Source: Roseiarcus sp963820095
GTDB lineage: Bacteria > Pseudomonadota > Alphaproteobacteria > Rhizobiales > Beijerinckiaceae
Direction: 5' to 3'
Assembly (NCBI GenBank): GCA_963820095.1
Contig: CAWFZA010000030.1
Span: forward strand, 36,171-100,170
Length of the DNA: 64,000 nucleotides
Position 1 is the stretch's first letter; each line of letters opens with the position of its first letter. The notes beneath the pieces are model-generated. The model ran no database searches and had not been told where the DNA came from. It saw nothing but the letters and a program-made list of their open reading frames with translations. This document shows, piece after piece, positions 7,583-16,752 of this stretch. The translations under genes and the position numbers were made by a program.

Positions 7583-9577
7583 ATGCGTAACGCCCTCCAG
7601 ACAATCTGCGCCGCGGCGAATGAAGCCCAGCGCCGCCCGGATGAGCTTTACGCGGCAGCCGTCGCGCTATGGCGCGAGCAACGGCGCGCCGAGGCGATCA
7701 AGCTGATGGACGAAGCGCTGCGGGCGAGGCCCGATTTCGCCGACGCTCTGTGCATGGGCGGGTACATGCTGAGCGAATGCGGCAAGCCTCAGGCCGCGAT
7801 GCGTTTCTACCAACGCGCACTCGAGCTCGACGCTTCGCTCATCGTCGCCCACGTCAATTTCGGCAAGCTTCTGTTTGCCGCCGGCCGGTTCACGGAGGCG
7901 CTCGCGAGCTTCACAACGGCGACGACGCTCGAGCCGCGTGACCCGGACGCCTGGTCCAGCCGCGCCGGGGCTTTGCGCGAGCTAGGGCGCCTCGAGGAAT
8001 CGGTCGAGGCGGCTACGCGCGCGCTCGAGCTTCGCCACGATTTTCCCGAGGCCGCGATCAATCTCGGCAACGCGCTGCTCAAGCTCGATCGCAGCGCTGA
8101 GGCGCTAGAGGCTTATCTCAGGGCAAGCACGCCGGGGCCTTGCCTGGCCAAGACGCTGTTGGGCCAGGGTCTGGCGCTGCGCAGTCTTGGCCGCTTCTCG
8201 GAGGCTGCGACGGCGTTTGACAGGGCTGCCGCGCTCGGGAGCCCCGAGGCGATCGCGGGCAAGGGCTGCCTCATGTTGACGCTCGGAGACTTCGAAAATG
8301 GGTTCGAGGGTTACGAGGCGCGCTGGCTCAAGGGAAAGTCGCTCGCCGAGGCGCTCGGAACCCGCTTTCCGACCTGGAAGGGCCCGGGCGTGGAGGCCAA
8401 GCGCGTACTCGTGCTCAACGATCACGGTCTCGGCGACACGATCCAGTTCTTCCGCTATCTGCCCTTGATGGCCGGGGCCGGGGTCGAGGCGACTTTCGCA
8501 TGTCCGCCGCGACTGCGCCGGCTGCTCGCATCGAAGGCCAGCGTGCGCTTCGCCGACCGGCCGCCGGAGGGCGAATTCTTCGACGCGCAGATCGCGATCA
8601 GCAGCCTGCCGCATGCGTTCGGGACGCGCCTCGAGACAATTCCGGCCGCGGTCCCCTATCTTGCCGCCGAGCCGGCGCTACGAGACACGTGGGCCAAGCG
8701 CATCGGCGCCGAGGGCTTCAGGATCGGCGTGGTTTGGCAAGGCAACCCTGACCCGGAGGCCGACCGGGCGCGATCCATGCCGCTTGTGGCGCTCGCGCCA
8801 CTGGCGCGGATCGCCGGCGTCAAACTCATTTCGCTGCAGAAGGGCGCCGGCGAGGAACAGCTGGTTGGCCTTCCGCCCTCGATGCGGGTCGAGACGCTCG
8901 GCGCCGATTTTGACGCCGGCGGCGACGCCTTCGTCGATACGGCGGCGGCGATGGCCTGTCTCGATCTCGTCGTCTCGTGCGACACTTCGGTCGCGCATCT
9001 CGCAGGGGCTCTCGCCGTTCCGGTTTGGGTCGCGCTCAAGAGCGTCGCCGAATGGCGCTGGCTGACCCAACGCGCCAATTCGCCCTGGTATCCGACAATG
9101 CGCCTTTTTCGTCAGCTTCATCGCGGCGTCTGGAGCGACGTGTTCGAGGCCATGGCGGACGAGATCGCCCAGCTTGTCGAGCGGCGCCCGGCGCCACGCC
9201 TGGTGTCGACGCCCTGCTCGTTCGGCGAATTGATCGACAAGATCACGATCCTCCGCATCAAGGCCGAAAAAATCCTCGAACCCGAAAAGCTCGCCAACGT
9301 CCACCGTGAACTGAAATTGCTGGAGCAGTCGGCGCGCGACAACGGCGCATGCGGATCGCCGCTTGAAGGGCTGACCGACCAGCTCGCGGCCGTGAACGCA
9401 CGCCTGTGGATCATCGAGGATGAGATCCGGAAGTGCGAAGGCGAAGGCGACTTCGGCCAACGCTTCGTAACGCTCGCGCGCTCGGTCTACCGCGAAAACG
9501 ACACGCGCGCGGCGATCAAGCGCGCCATCAACACGCTCACGAGATCGGCCCTCGTGGAGGAGAAGAGCTATGTGTGA
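7583..9577 (+). CDS. TPR protein with glycosyltransferase-like and DUF6165-like domains
   Basis: 664 residues in one frame. Residues about 15-260 are tandem TPR repeats. Residues about 280-540 resemble a GT9/GT41-like glycosyltransferase fold (VLNDHGLGDTIQFFRYLPLM; IGVVWQGNP; DLVVSCDTSVAHLAGALAVPVWVAL). Residues about 555-660 resemble a DUF6165-type tail (CSFGELIDKITILRIKAEKI). The position beside flagellin and flagellar genes suggests, by inference, protein glycosylation, possibly of flagellin. Acceptor and sugar are unknown. The ATG at 7583 has no competing upstream start. Confidence 0.78.
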   Translation: MRNALQTICAAANEAQRRPDELYAAAVALWREQRRAEAIKLMDEALRARPDFADALCMGGYMLSECGKPQAAMRFYQRALELDASLIVAHVNFGKLLFAAGRFTEALASFTTATTLEPRDPDAWSSRAGALRELGRLEESVEAATRALELRHDFPEAAINLGNALLKLDRSAEALEAYLRASTPGPCLAKTLLGQGLALRSLGRFSEAATAFDRAAALGSPEAIAGKGCLMLTLGDFENGFEGYEARWLKGKSLAEALGTRFPTWKGPGVEAKRVLVLNDHGLGDTIQFFRYLPLMAGAGVEATFACPPRLRRLLASKASVRFADRPPEGEFFDAQIAISSLPHAFGTRLETIPAAVPYLAAEPALRDTWAKRIGAEGFRIGVVWQGNPDPEADRARSMPLVALAPLARIAGVKLISLQKGAGEEQLVGLPPSMRVETLGADFDAGGDAFVDTAAAMACLDLVVSCDTSVAHLAGALAVPVWVALKSVAEWRWLTQRANSPWYPTMRLFRQLHRGVWSDVFEAMADEIAQLVERRPAPRLVSTPCSFGELIDKITILRIKAEKILEPEKLANVHRELKLLEQSARDNGACGSPLEGLTDQLAAVNARLWIIEDEIRKCEGEGDFGQRFVTLARSVYRENDTRAAIKRAINTLTRSALVEEKSYV

Positions 9578-9583
9578 ACACGC

Positions 9584-10108
9584 TCAGTCGAGAATCGCGT
9601 AATAGCGCTCTTTCAGCGCATAGCGGTCGCATGGCCGCAGGGCATCCGCCGGCGCGGCCGAGCGCAGTCGAATTCCGATCGTCGATCCGCGTCGCCAGAC
9701 GACCTCCGCCTCGCGCACCTCAGATGTCTCGTCGACATGGACCGCGAGTTGAGGGGGAAGACTAACATCGCTGGCGAGCGCCAGGCGCAGGCCGTTGCGA
9801 GACCGGTCGCAAATGCGACTGTCGCACACGAAGCGATAGGCTCCGTCAAGCAATTTAGCCGACCGTAGGCGGGTCCGCACCCGCGGTTGGGCCCGCTGAT
9901 CGGCGCTTTCGTTTTTAGGCGCGCGCGCTTCGGGTAAATCAACCCAGTAAGCGATCTCCCCTCGCTTCGCGAGCTTGCGGCCAAGCTTTAGCGCCTCGTC
10001 AGGCTGGCGGCGCCAATCCTGACGCCTGATTCCCAGCAGCATCTGATCATGCGCGCCGACCCCCGAAGAAAGCCCCGATCCGCGCGGAGTTAGGATTTCA
10101 TCAACCAT
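9584..10108 (-). CDS. PilZ-domain protein
   Basis: 174 residues. The C-terminal half, from about residue 70, has the two PilZ cyclic-di-GMP motifs: the arginine motif in QPRVRTRLR and the D/NxSxxG motif as DRSRNGLRL. The N-terminal 70 residues are not recognised. Its place between the glycosyltransferase-like gene and the flagellar regulator ftcR suggests a link between c-di-GMP and motility (inference). It is convergent with the upstream TPR gene, with a 6-base gap. Confidence 0.75.
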   Translation of the reverse strand: MVDEILTPRGSGLSSGVGAHDQMLLGIRRQDWRRQPDEALKLGRKLAKRGEIAYWVDLPEARAPKNESADQRAQPRVRTRLRSAKLLDGAYRFVCDSRICDRSRNGLRLALASDVSLPPQLAVHVDETSEVREAEVVWRRGSTIGIRLRSAAPADALRPCDRYALKERYYAILD

Positions 10109-10386
10109 TTATGGTCCGAATGAATGCATTAGCATCATACATACTTCGTTAACCAAAGCGGGGGTAGTTTTCCACCGGGACGAAGCTTTCGTCAAGCATA
10201 ACATTATCGATCCGACACAATCTGATTAGAATTGATGGAGTTCAGTTAACACAAACGTCATTTAGATCAAATGATAAACAAGCATCTCTTGGGTTAATAA
10301 ATGTTGGTTGTTTGGTCTGTGTTGAGTGCCAGCGTTGGCGTAGCGGAAGGCGTTCCCTTGTCAATTCAGCGGGCTGGAGCACGGGT

Positions 10387-11055
10387 ATGTATATTATTGT
10401 CGATGACCGGGACATCGTGGCCGGAGGCTACGCCAATGGTTTTGATCGCGAGGGCGTCTCATCAGCGGGAATCGAGGCGTCAGAATTTCGCGAATGGATC
10501 GGCAAAATCAGCGATTCGGACATGAACGCTGTCGAAGCGTTCGTGATCGGCGACTGCAACGAGCGTGAGGCTCTGTCGAGGCTGATCCGCGAGCGCTCAA
10601 GCGCCCCGGTTCTCTGTCTTAATGAACGTCACTCGCTCGACGACACCCTGTGCCTGTTCGCCGCTGGGGCAGACGACGTTCTGCGCAAGCCGGTGCACGT
10701 GCGTGAGATCGTAGCCCGAGTCGGCGCGATCAATCGTCGCGTGTTCGGCGAGAAGGGCAACGTGGCGATCGGCGAACTGCGCGTCTATTTTGACGGGCGC
10801 GAGCCCGAAGTGAATGGCGAGCCTTTCCCTCTTCCTCGCAGGGAACGGCGGATCCTCGAATTCCTGCTGCGCAGCCGCGGACGCCGTGTCAGCAAGACGC
10901 AAATCTTCAACGCGGTCTACGGGCTCTTCGACGAGGATGTCGACGAGAACGTCATCGAGAGCCACATTAGCAAATTGCGCAAGAAGCTGAAGCATCGGCT
11001 GGGTTTCGACCCAATCGATTCCAAGCGCTTCCTCGGCTATTGCATCGAGAAATAA
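10387..11055 (+). CDS. ftcR: Flagellar transcriptional regulator FtcR
   Basis: OmpR-family response regulator of 222 residues, matching FtcR/Rem, the class II flagellar activators of rhizobia and Brucella. It starts MYIIVDDRDIVAGGYANGF, as FtcR proteins do, with a degenerate receiver, then a winged-helix domain with LPRRERRILEFLL and VIESHISKLRKKLKHRLGF. The ATG at 10387 is chosen over a longer frame from 10312 because it matches family length and amino terminus. A strong terminator follows at 11099. It probably controls the flagellar genes around it (known role in relatives). Confidence 0.9.
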   Translation: MYIIVDDRDIVAGGYANGFDREGVSSAGIEASEFREWIGKISDSDMNAVEAFVIGDCNEREALSRLIRERSSAPVLCLNERHSLDDTLCLFAAGADDVLRKPVHVREIVARVGAINRRVFGEKGNVAIGELRVYFDGREPEVNGEPFPLPRRERRILEFLLRSRGRRVSKTQIFNAVYGLFDEDVDENVIESHISKLRKKLKHRLGFDPIDSKRFLGYCIEK

Positions 11056-11098
11056 GGCGCTTGACCGGATCGCGTTGAACCGTGCTGCGAGAGATTGG

Positions 11099-11127
11099 AG
11101 GCCGCTCAGAAGAGCGGCCTGTTTTTT
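11099..11127 (+). terminator. Rho-independent terminator after ftcR
   Basis: A 9-bp perfect stem AGGCCGCTC (11099-11107) with GAGCGGCCT (11112-11120), a four-base AGAA loop, and six T residues at 11122-11127. It lies 44 bases after the ftcR stop. Confidence 0.93.
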
Positions 11128-11369
11128 GATCGGATAGGCTCGCGCTGCAATTTTTGGGCGACCTCGCCGCAGATCGGTTCGCCCTGTCGGGGTGAGGAGG
11201 CCGCCGGCGCCCGCCTCTCGGCCGCGCCCTACCTCGCACCGATTGCTGCCTTCCCCGATGAACATTGGTATCCCCGCGCGCCATCACGGGAGGAGGAGCA
11301 GCCTTGCCGGGGCGGGCAGGCGGCGCGCGGGGAACTGGATCCGGCTTTGATCCTGAGCGATGACGCCAA

Positions 11370-11393
11370 GGCGGCTGGATGGAGCCAGCCGCC
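11370..11393 (-). terminator. Hairpin after the flagellin gene
   Basis: A 9-bp perfect stem GGCGGCTGG (11370-11378) with CCAGCCGCC (11385-11393) and a six-base loop, 14 bases past the flagellin stop. There is no clear T tract on the minus strand, so it may be a weak terminator or an mRNA-protecting hairpin. Confidence 0.6.
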
Positions 11394-11406
11394 CGAGTCG
11401 CCATTG

Positions 11407-12589
11407 TTACTGGAAGAGCTTCAGGATGAGCTGGGCGTTCTGGTTGGCGATCGACAGCGACTGGATGCCGAGCTGCTGCTGCGTCTGGAGCGCCTGCAGC
11501 CTGGTGGACGCTGTATTCATGTCCGCATCGACGAGGCCAGAGATGCCGTCGGAGTAGTTGGTCATCAGAGCGGTGTTGAAGGTGTTCGCCGTCGTCATGC
11601 GATTCTGTGTCGCGCCGATGAGCGCGGCATAGTTGGTGACCGCCGACAAAGCCTGGTCGACGGCGGTCAGCGCGGTCTGCGCGTTGGAGCCTCCCGTGAC
11701 GCTTATATTGGTCAGATCGGTTCCGTTCTGCACGAGCAGGTTCTGGGAGTTCGGCGTGGTGGTGGTTGTGGTCACCCGATAGGACGCCGCAGCGGCGAAG
11801 GTCGGCGAGCCGCCGTCCGCGACCGAGTTGCCGTTCGAATCGAGCGCCGTATAGGTGGTCGTGGTCCAGCTTCCGTCGGCCTGCTGGTGCTGGACGCTCA
11901 ATGTCTGATTGGTGGTGTCCTCATTGGCGAGGTCGGTCCCGTAGGTGGCCGTCGGCGTGGTGGTGCTGATCGTGTCCGTCTTGCCCGTGAAGGCGGTCCA
12001 CTGGGCCTGCGCCTCGCTGATCCCCGTGGCGTCGGTGATGCTCGACGTCGCCGTCGTCTCGGTGTTGCCGACTCCGGTCGTCAGTCCATAGAGCGACTGG
12101 GTGGTGAAGGAGATGGTGTTGATGCTTCCGCCGGTTGAGCTCGCGTTGAAGCCGGAGACGAAGTTGAGCGATGCGACGCTGCCGTTCAGCACGTTCAGGC
12201 CATTGAACGAGGCCGCAGTCACAGCGTCAGTCAGCTGCTTGCCGAGCGAAGCCAGAGACGTGTTGATGTTGCCAATGTTGGCGCCGGGCTCGGTCGCCTG
12301 GGTAAGCGCCGTCTGAATTCGAATTGATGGTCGTGATGACGGAATTGATCGCCGAGCTTGCGGTCGACAGAAGCGACTGCCCCTGCGATAGCGCATCGTT
12401 GGAGGCTGACACGACGCCGCTGTCGGCGGTGAGCTGGGCGGCGATCGACCAATAAGAGGAATTGTCGGCGGCGGTCGCGACCTTAAGGCCGGTTGAAACC
12501 TGATTCTGGACCGTCGCCAGGGACTGCTGCGTCATCGTCAGCGCCTGCAGCGCGCTAAGGGCGTTCGGATTGTTTAAGATCGAACTCAT
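11407..12589 (-). CDS. Flagellin, frame broken once
   Basis: Filament subunit exported by the flagellar type III system. The ATG at 12589 gives the D0/D1 N-terminus MSSILNNPNALSALQALTMT and ADNSSYWSIAAQLTADSG. After a single-base insertion near 12319, the other frame continues TEPGANIGNINTSLASLGKQ through a Thr/Ser-rich variable middle to the conserved C-terminus NAQLILKLFQ. With the frame repaired the protein is about 393 residues. The Thr/Ser-rich D2/D3 region would suit O-glycosylation. It is divergent from fliF; its promoter lies in 12590-12904. Confidence 0.9.
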
Positions 12590-12904
12590 GAGAGTGCTCC
12601 TGTCTAAAATGTTCACGCTGATGGGGCGACATTTCGGACTCGCACCGAGACGACGGACCGGCCGCATGCCCTTAGGCTCCGCATCGGAAGCCTAACCGCC
12701 GTGTACAGCCGAGGCGACGCGCGCTCATTGCGCCCGTCTCGCCTGGCCTCCGAAACCTAAGGTCGCGACCGCTAATGGCCAGTTAACAGCCGAGAAAATT
12801 TGCTTCTGGCGTTCGACAACGCCTCCCCGAAGCCGACCGCGCAATGCCGGCGCAAGCTCCGCTTCCCACGATGGCGGCTCACGAGTTCTCACTCAGGCCC
12901 GGAT
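12590..12904. other. Divergent promoter region, flagellin/fliF
   Basis: About 315 bases between the divergent flagellin and fliF starts. It must carry the flagellin promoter and probably the fliF promoter. I could not assign a sigma-factor consensus with confidence. The fliF frame stays open back to 12800, so part of this may be coding if an upstream TTG is used. Confidence 0.5.
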
Positions 12905-14569
12905 GTGGCGACGAATTTGTTGGCGCAAATCGAGCGGCTGTGGGCGAACCTGCGCGGGTTGGGCGTCCGGCGTCTGTTCGCATTGGCGTTGATCGGCGTC
13001 GCCGTATTCGCGGCGATGGGGCTCGCCGGCTATTATTTGAGCCGCCCGACAATGGAAACGCTCTATTCCGGGCTCGATCGCGACGATATCGCCGCCATCG
13101 GCGCCGCCTTGCGCGAGGCGGGCGTGCCCTTCGACGTCAATGCCGAGAGCACAGTCGTTCTGACGCCGGCTGGACAGGCGGCGGCAGCGCGGATGATTCT
13201 TGCGGAAAAAGGCCTGCCCCGCGGCGGCGCAATCGGCAATGAACTGTACGACAAGCTCGGCTCGCTCGGGCTCACCTCGTTCATGCAGGACGTCACCCGC
13301 CTAAGGGCGCTCGAAGGCGAACTCGCGCGCACGATCCAGATGATGCGCACGGTCAAGGCCGCGCGAGTGCATATCGTCCTCGCCGACGAAGGCTCCTTCC
13401 GCCGCGAGCGCCAGCCCTCCTCGGCCTCCGTGGTCATCCGCACCGATGGCGGCGACGATCGCGCCACCGGGCAGGCGATCCGCCATCTCGTCGCCTCGGC
13501 GGTTCCCGGGATGAAGCTCGAGGACGTGACCGTGCTCAATGTCGACGGCAGCCTCCTCGCCTATGGCGCGGATTCGGTCGAGAAGTCGCCGGACAATCTG
13601 CTCGCGCTCGAAAAGGAAGTGTCGCAGCAAATCCGCGAAAACGTCAGCCGCACGCTGACGCCCTACCTCAGCGCCCAAAACTTTCAGATCTCCGTCGCCG
13701 CCAGGCTCAACGCCGACAAAACACAAACGAACGAGACGATTTACAATCCCGACGGCCGAGTCGAACGATCGGTGCGCGTCACCAAGGAACAGCAAAACTC
13801 GCAGAACGCGGCCGGAGAGCAGCCGGCCGGCGTCGAGGCCAATCTTCCAAAGCCGAAAACGACAAGCGGCGAATCGAAGCAGTCGAACGATCAGACGCAG
13901 AAGCGCGAGGAACTGACGAACTACGAGGTCTCATCGAAATCGATTCAGACGACCAGCGCCGGCTTCGCGGTGCAAAGTCTTTCGGTCGCCGTGCTGATCA
14001 ACCGCGCCGCGCTTGTCGCCTCGCTTGGAGGCAAGCCCTCGGCCGACGCGATCTCCGCCCAAGTCCACGAGATCGAGCTGCTCGTCGCCTCGGCCGCCGG
14101 TCTCAATCGTGAGCGAGGCGACGCGGTCAAGGTTTCGATCGTCGATTTCGTCGATTCGAGCCACGACCTCGAGCCGGCGCCGGGACCCTCGCTGGTCGAG
14201 ATTGTCGCCCGACAGGCGGGGTCGATCTTCAACGCCGGGGCCATCGTTGCGGTCGCCGCGATGCTGCTCTGGTTCGGAGTGCGTCCCGCCATGAAGATGG
14301 CTTTCGCCCCTCCGCGCGTCCCTGCGATCGAGGATGCGCGCGGCTCATCCGGCAGTCGCCCTCCCGCTTTGGGGGCGCCGGACGGCGACAGTCAGCCTGG
14401 CGAAAGCATCCTCATCGAGACCGACGCCGGTCACGACGAATTCATGCAGGCGCTGCTCGCGCGGCGCGACAATGGCCCCGAGCGCAAGCTGCTGAAACTG
14501 GTCGAATTCGATGAGAATCACGCGGCCACGATCCTCAAACAATGGATCCGTCAAGGAGTGAACGGATGA
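12905..14569 (+). CDS. fliF: Flagellar MS-ring protein FliF
   Basis: Inner-membrane ring scaffold of the basal body. From the GTG at 12905 (VATNLLAQIERLW) the product is 554 residues. A first membrane segment lies at about residues 22-42 (LFALALIGVAVFAAMGLAGYY). Conserved ring-building motifs follow (YSGLDRDDIAAIGAALREAG, RVHIVLADEGSFRRERQPSS, YEVSSK). A second membrane segment (GAIVAVAAMLLWFGVRPAM) lies near 455-475, with a FliG-binding tail. An upstream TTG at 12800 is possible but adds atypical sequence. The next gene overlaps the stop by four bases (ATGA). Confidence 0.93.
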   Translation: MATNLLAQIERLWANLRGLGVRRLFALALIGVAVFAAMGLAGYYLSRPTMETLYSGLDRDDIAAIGAALREAGVPFDVNAESTVVLTPAGQAAAARMILAEKGLPRGGAIGNELYDKLGSLGLTSFMQDVTRLRALEGELARTIQMMRTVKAARVHIVLADEGSFRRERQPSSASVVIRTDGGDDRATGQAIRHLVASAVPGMKLEDVTVLNVDGSLLAYGADSVEKSPDNLLALEKEVSQQIRENVSRTLTPYLSAQNFQISVAARLNADKTQTNETIYNPDGRVERSVRVTKEQQNSQNAAGEQPAGVEANLPKPKTTSGESKQSNDQTQKREELTNYEVSSKSIQTTSAGFAVQSLSVAVLINRAALVASLGGKPSADAISAQVHEIELLVASAAGLNRERGDAVKVSIVDFVDSSHDLEPAPGPSLVEIVARQAGSIFNAGAIVAVAAMLLWFGVRPAMKMAFAPPRVPAIEDARGSSGSRPPALGAPDGDSQPGESILIETDAGHDEFMQALLARRDNGPERKLLKLVEFDENHAATILKQWIRQGVNG

Positions 14570-15360
14570 AACCGCTATCGATTGCCGACTATCTGGATCG
14601 TTTCGGGGCCCCAGCTGACGAAACCGCGCCGCCGCGGCGCGAGGGCTCGCCGTTTCGTCCCCGAAGCCTCCCGAACCCGCGAAACGGCAAGCCCGCCCTA
14701 AAGCCGGTCTTCGACGGCGCAGCGAAGGCGAGCGGCGCTGACCAAATGCCGAGCGAAGATGCTCCGCGGCGCAGCGCCTGGGCGCCGAAGCCGGTTCCGC
14801 TTCAGGGCGCGGCGCGCGAGTCGCCGCCGACGGAAGAGCCGGCCAAGCCCGACGACTTGTCGGCGAAGCTCACCGACGCTTATGCCCGCGGCCGCGAGCA
14901 GGGTCTCGCGGAAGGCCGCATTGAAGCTTCCGACCGCCACGCGACGGAGCTTGCCGCCGCACGGGAGCAGGCGGAGACTCACCAGCGGCAGCTTCGTCTG
15001 AGCGAATATGCGGAGCTCGAGGGCGCGATTCGGTCCGGGTTCAAGCAGGTCGAGGACAACATAGGCGGCGCTGTGGCCCGCATTCTCGCGCCATTTCTGT
15101 CGCAAGAGGCTGTCAAGCGCGCCGTGGACGAATTGGGCAAGGCCACGGCCAGGCTCAGCGCTGGCGGCTCTCCCGGCTTGATCAAGATTCGCGGACCCGA
15201 GCGCGTGCTTGCGCTCTTGCGTGAGCGAATTGCCGGCCTGTCGATCGAGGTCGAGTATGTCGAGGATGGAGCTGTCGAAACCGTCGTCGAGGCGAACGCC
15301 ACGCGGATTGTCACCGCGCTTGGCCCATGGGCGCAGCTGTTGAGCGCGTTCGAAGCTTAA
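14566..15360 (+). CDS. FliH-like flagellar export protein
   Basis: 264 residues. A Pro-rich unstructured N-terminus (about 1-110) is followed by a charged helix (YARGREQGLAEGRIEASDRH; ELAAAREQAETHQRQLR) with the GxxxG-like repeat style of FliH, then an alpha/beta tail (GLIKIRGPERVLALLRERI). Size, organisation and position between fliF and motB fit the divergent FliH-like proteins of rhizobial flagellar operons, which regulate the FliI ATPase. Identity by sequence alone is moderate. The start overlaps the fliF stop. Confidence 0.65.
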   Translation: MKPLSIADYLDRFGAPADETAPPRREGSPFRPRSLPNPRNGKPALKPVFDGAAKASGADQMPSEDAPRRSAWAPKPVPLQGAARESPPTEEPAKPDDLSAKLTDAYARGREQGLAEGRIEASDRHATELAAAREQAETHQRQLRLSEYAELEGAIRSGFKQVEDNIGGAVARILAPFLSQEAVKRAVDELGKATARLSAGGSPGLIKIRGPERVLALLRERIAGLSIEVEYVEDGAVETVVEANATRIVTALGPWAQLLSAFEA

Positions 15361-15369
15361 GCCGATTCG

Positions 15370-16752
15370 ATGACCGAGGCGCATCCGGAAATCATCATCG
15401 TCAAGCGTCATGGCTCGCATGAGGACGAGCATCACGGCGGCGCGTGGAAAATCGCCTTCGCCGATTTCATGACCGCGATGATGGCGTTCTTCCTGGTGCT
15501 GTGGATCATCAGCGCGACGGACAAGAACACCAAGACGCTGATTGCGCGATACTTCAATCCGGTGAAGGTCGAGGAGCCGGCAAAGGCGCAGAAAGGCATT
15601 CATGGCGCGCCGGAGAAGGGCGCCGTCTATGCGCCGGAAGATGGCAATGGCGCCCCCAATGCGGGAATGCCTTCTTCCGAGCACGGCGAAGGTCCCGCGG
15701 AAAAGGGGAACGAAAACCCTGCCAGTCCATCCAAGCAAAACGAGCAAGCGCATCCGCCGACACCGTCGCCTTTGCCGCCGCCCGATCCCGCGAAACCATA
15801 TCCGACGATGTCGGAGCAGGAATTGTTCAGCGATCCTCGCGCGAGCCTCGACAAGATCGCTGGCGCTCCGCCGCCCGGGCCTCGCATCGACCCTTCTGCG
15901 GCGCTGAGGGGATATGGAGAAGTCGGTCCCAGCGCTGATGAGGCGTTGCGCGATCCGTTCCGGCCGCTCGGCAGCGATCGGGCGGTCAACGTCGCCGCCG
16001 AAAATCCCGGCGCTCCGCCGGCAGCCGCCGCTCCAAGCGAGGAGCCGCCTTCGACCCCGGCCGCGATAGCCCCAGCAGCGCCGGCGCCCGTCTCCGCGGA
16101 CGCGCAAGAGACGGAAGCGCAACGCGCCCCCGGCTCAAGCCCCGCTCAAGCTCAAGGCGCGGCCGCTCCAGTTGGGCCCACGGGGGGCCTGGCCAAAGTC
16201 TCGAGCGCCGCCGAGGCTCAAGGGGCGCGATCGCCCGCTCCGTCAACCCCATATCCGCCGGCTCCCGACGCGGCCGAGGCGCGCCAGACGGCCGCGTCCA
16301 ACCTTCTCGCCGATCTGAAGAAGCGGCTGGCCGGCGAGGCCAAGGCGATGCAAGGCCCTCAGCTCGATGTGCAAGCGACCGAAGACGGCATCCTCATCAG
16401 CCTCACCGACCGGCAGAATTTTTCCATGTTCGCCATTGGCTCCGCCGAGCCGCAGCCACGTGTTTTGCACATGATGGAGGCCATCGCCGCGAGCCTGCAA
16501 AACCTGCAGGGCTCGATCGTCGTGCGCGGACACACCGACGGCCGTCCCTACCGGTCTGCGACCTACGACAATTGGCGACTCTCCTCCGCGCGGGCGCAAA
16601 TGGCGTATTACATGCTGATTCGTGGCGGGCTCGCGGAAAAGCGGTTTGAGCGGGTCGAAGGTTACGCCGACCATCGCCTGAAGGACACGACGCATCCCCT
16701 CGCAGCGGAAAACCGGCGCATCGAAATCCTGGTGCGCGAGGCAAAACCGTGA
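15370..16752 (+). CDS. motB: Flagellar motor stator protein MotB
   Basis: Peptidoglycan-binding stator subunit, 460 residues. The single membrane helix at about residues 28-48 (AFADFMTAMMAFFLVLWII) carries the proton-binding aspartate in FADF. A Pro/Ala-rich periplasmic linker of more than 200 residues follows, unusually long. It ends in an OmpA-like domain at about 330-458 with IVVRGHTDGRPY and AENRRIEILV. motC starts within its stop codon (GTGA overlap). No motA was seen in the window. Confidence 0.94.
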   Translation: MTEAHPEIIIVKRHGSHEDEHHGGAWKIAFADFMTAMMAFFLVLWIISATDKNTKTLIARYFNPVKVEEPAKAQKGIHGAPEKGAVYAPEDGNGAPNAGMPSSEHGEGPAEKGNENPASPSKQNEQAHPPTPSPLPPPDPAKPYPTMSEQELFSDPRASLDKIAGAPPPGPRIDPSAALRGYGEVGPSADEALRDPFRPLGSDRAVNVAAENPGAPPAAAAPSEEPPSTPAAIAPAAPAPVSADAQETEAQRAPGSSPAQAQGAAAPVGPTGGLAKVSSAAEAQGARSPAPSTPYPPAPDAAEARQTAASNLLADLKKRLAGEAKAMQGPQLDVQATEDGILISLTDRQNFSMFAIGSAEPQPRVLHMMEAIAASLQNLQGSIVVRGHTDGRPYRSATYDNWRLSSARAQMAYYMLIRGGLAEKRFERVEGYADHRLKDTTHPLAAENRRIEILVREAKP

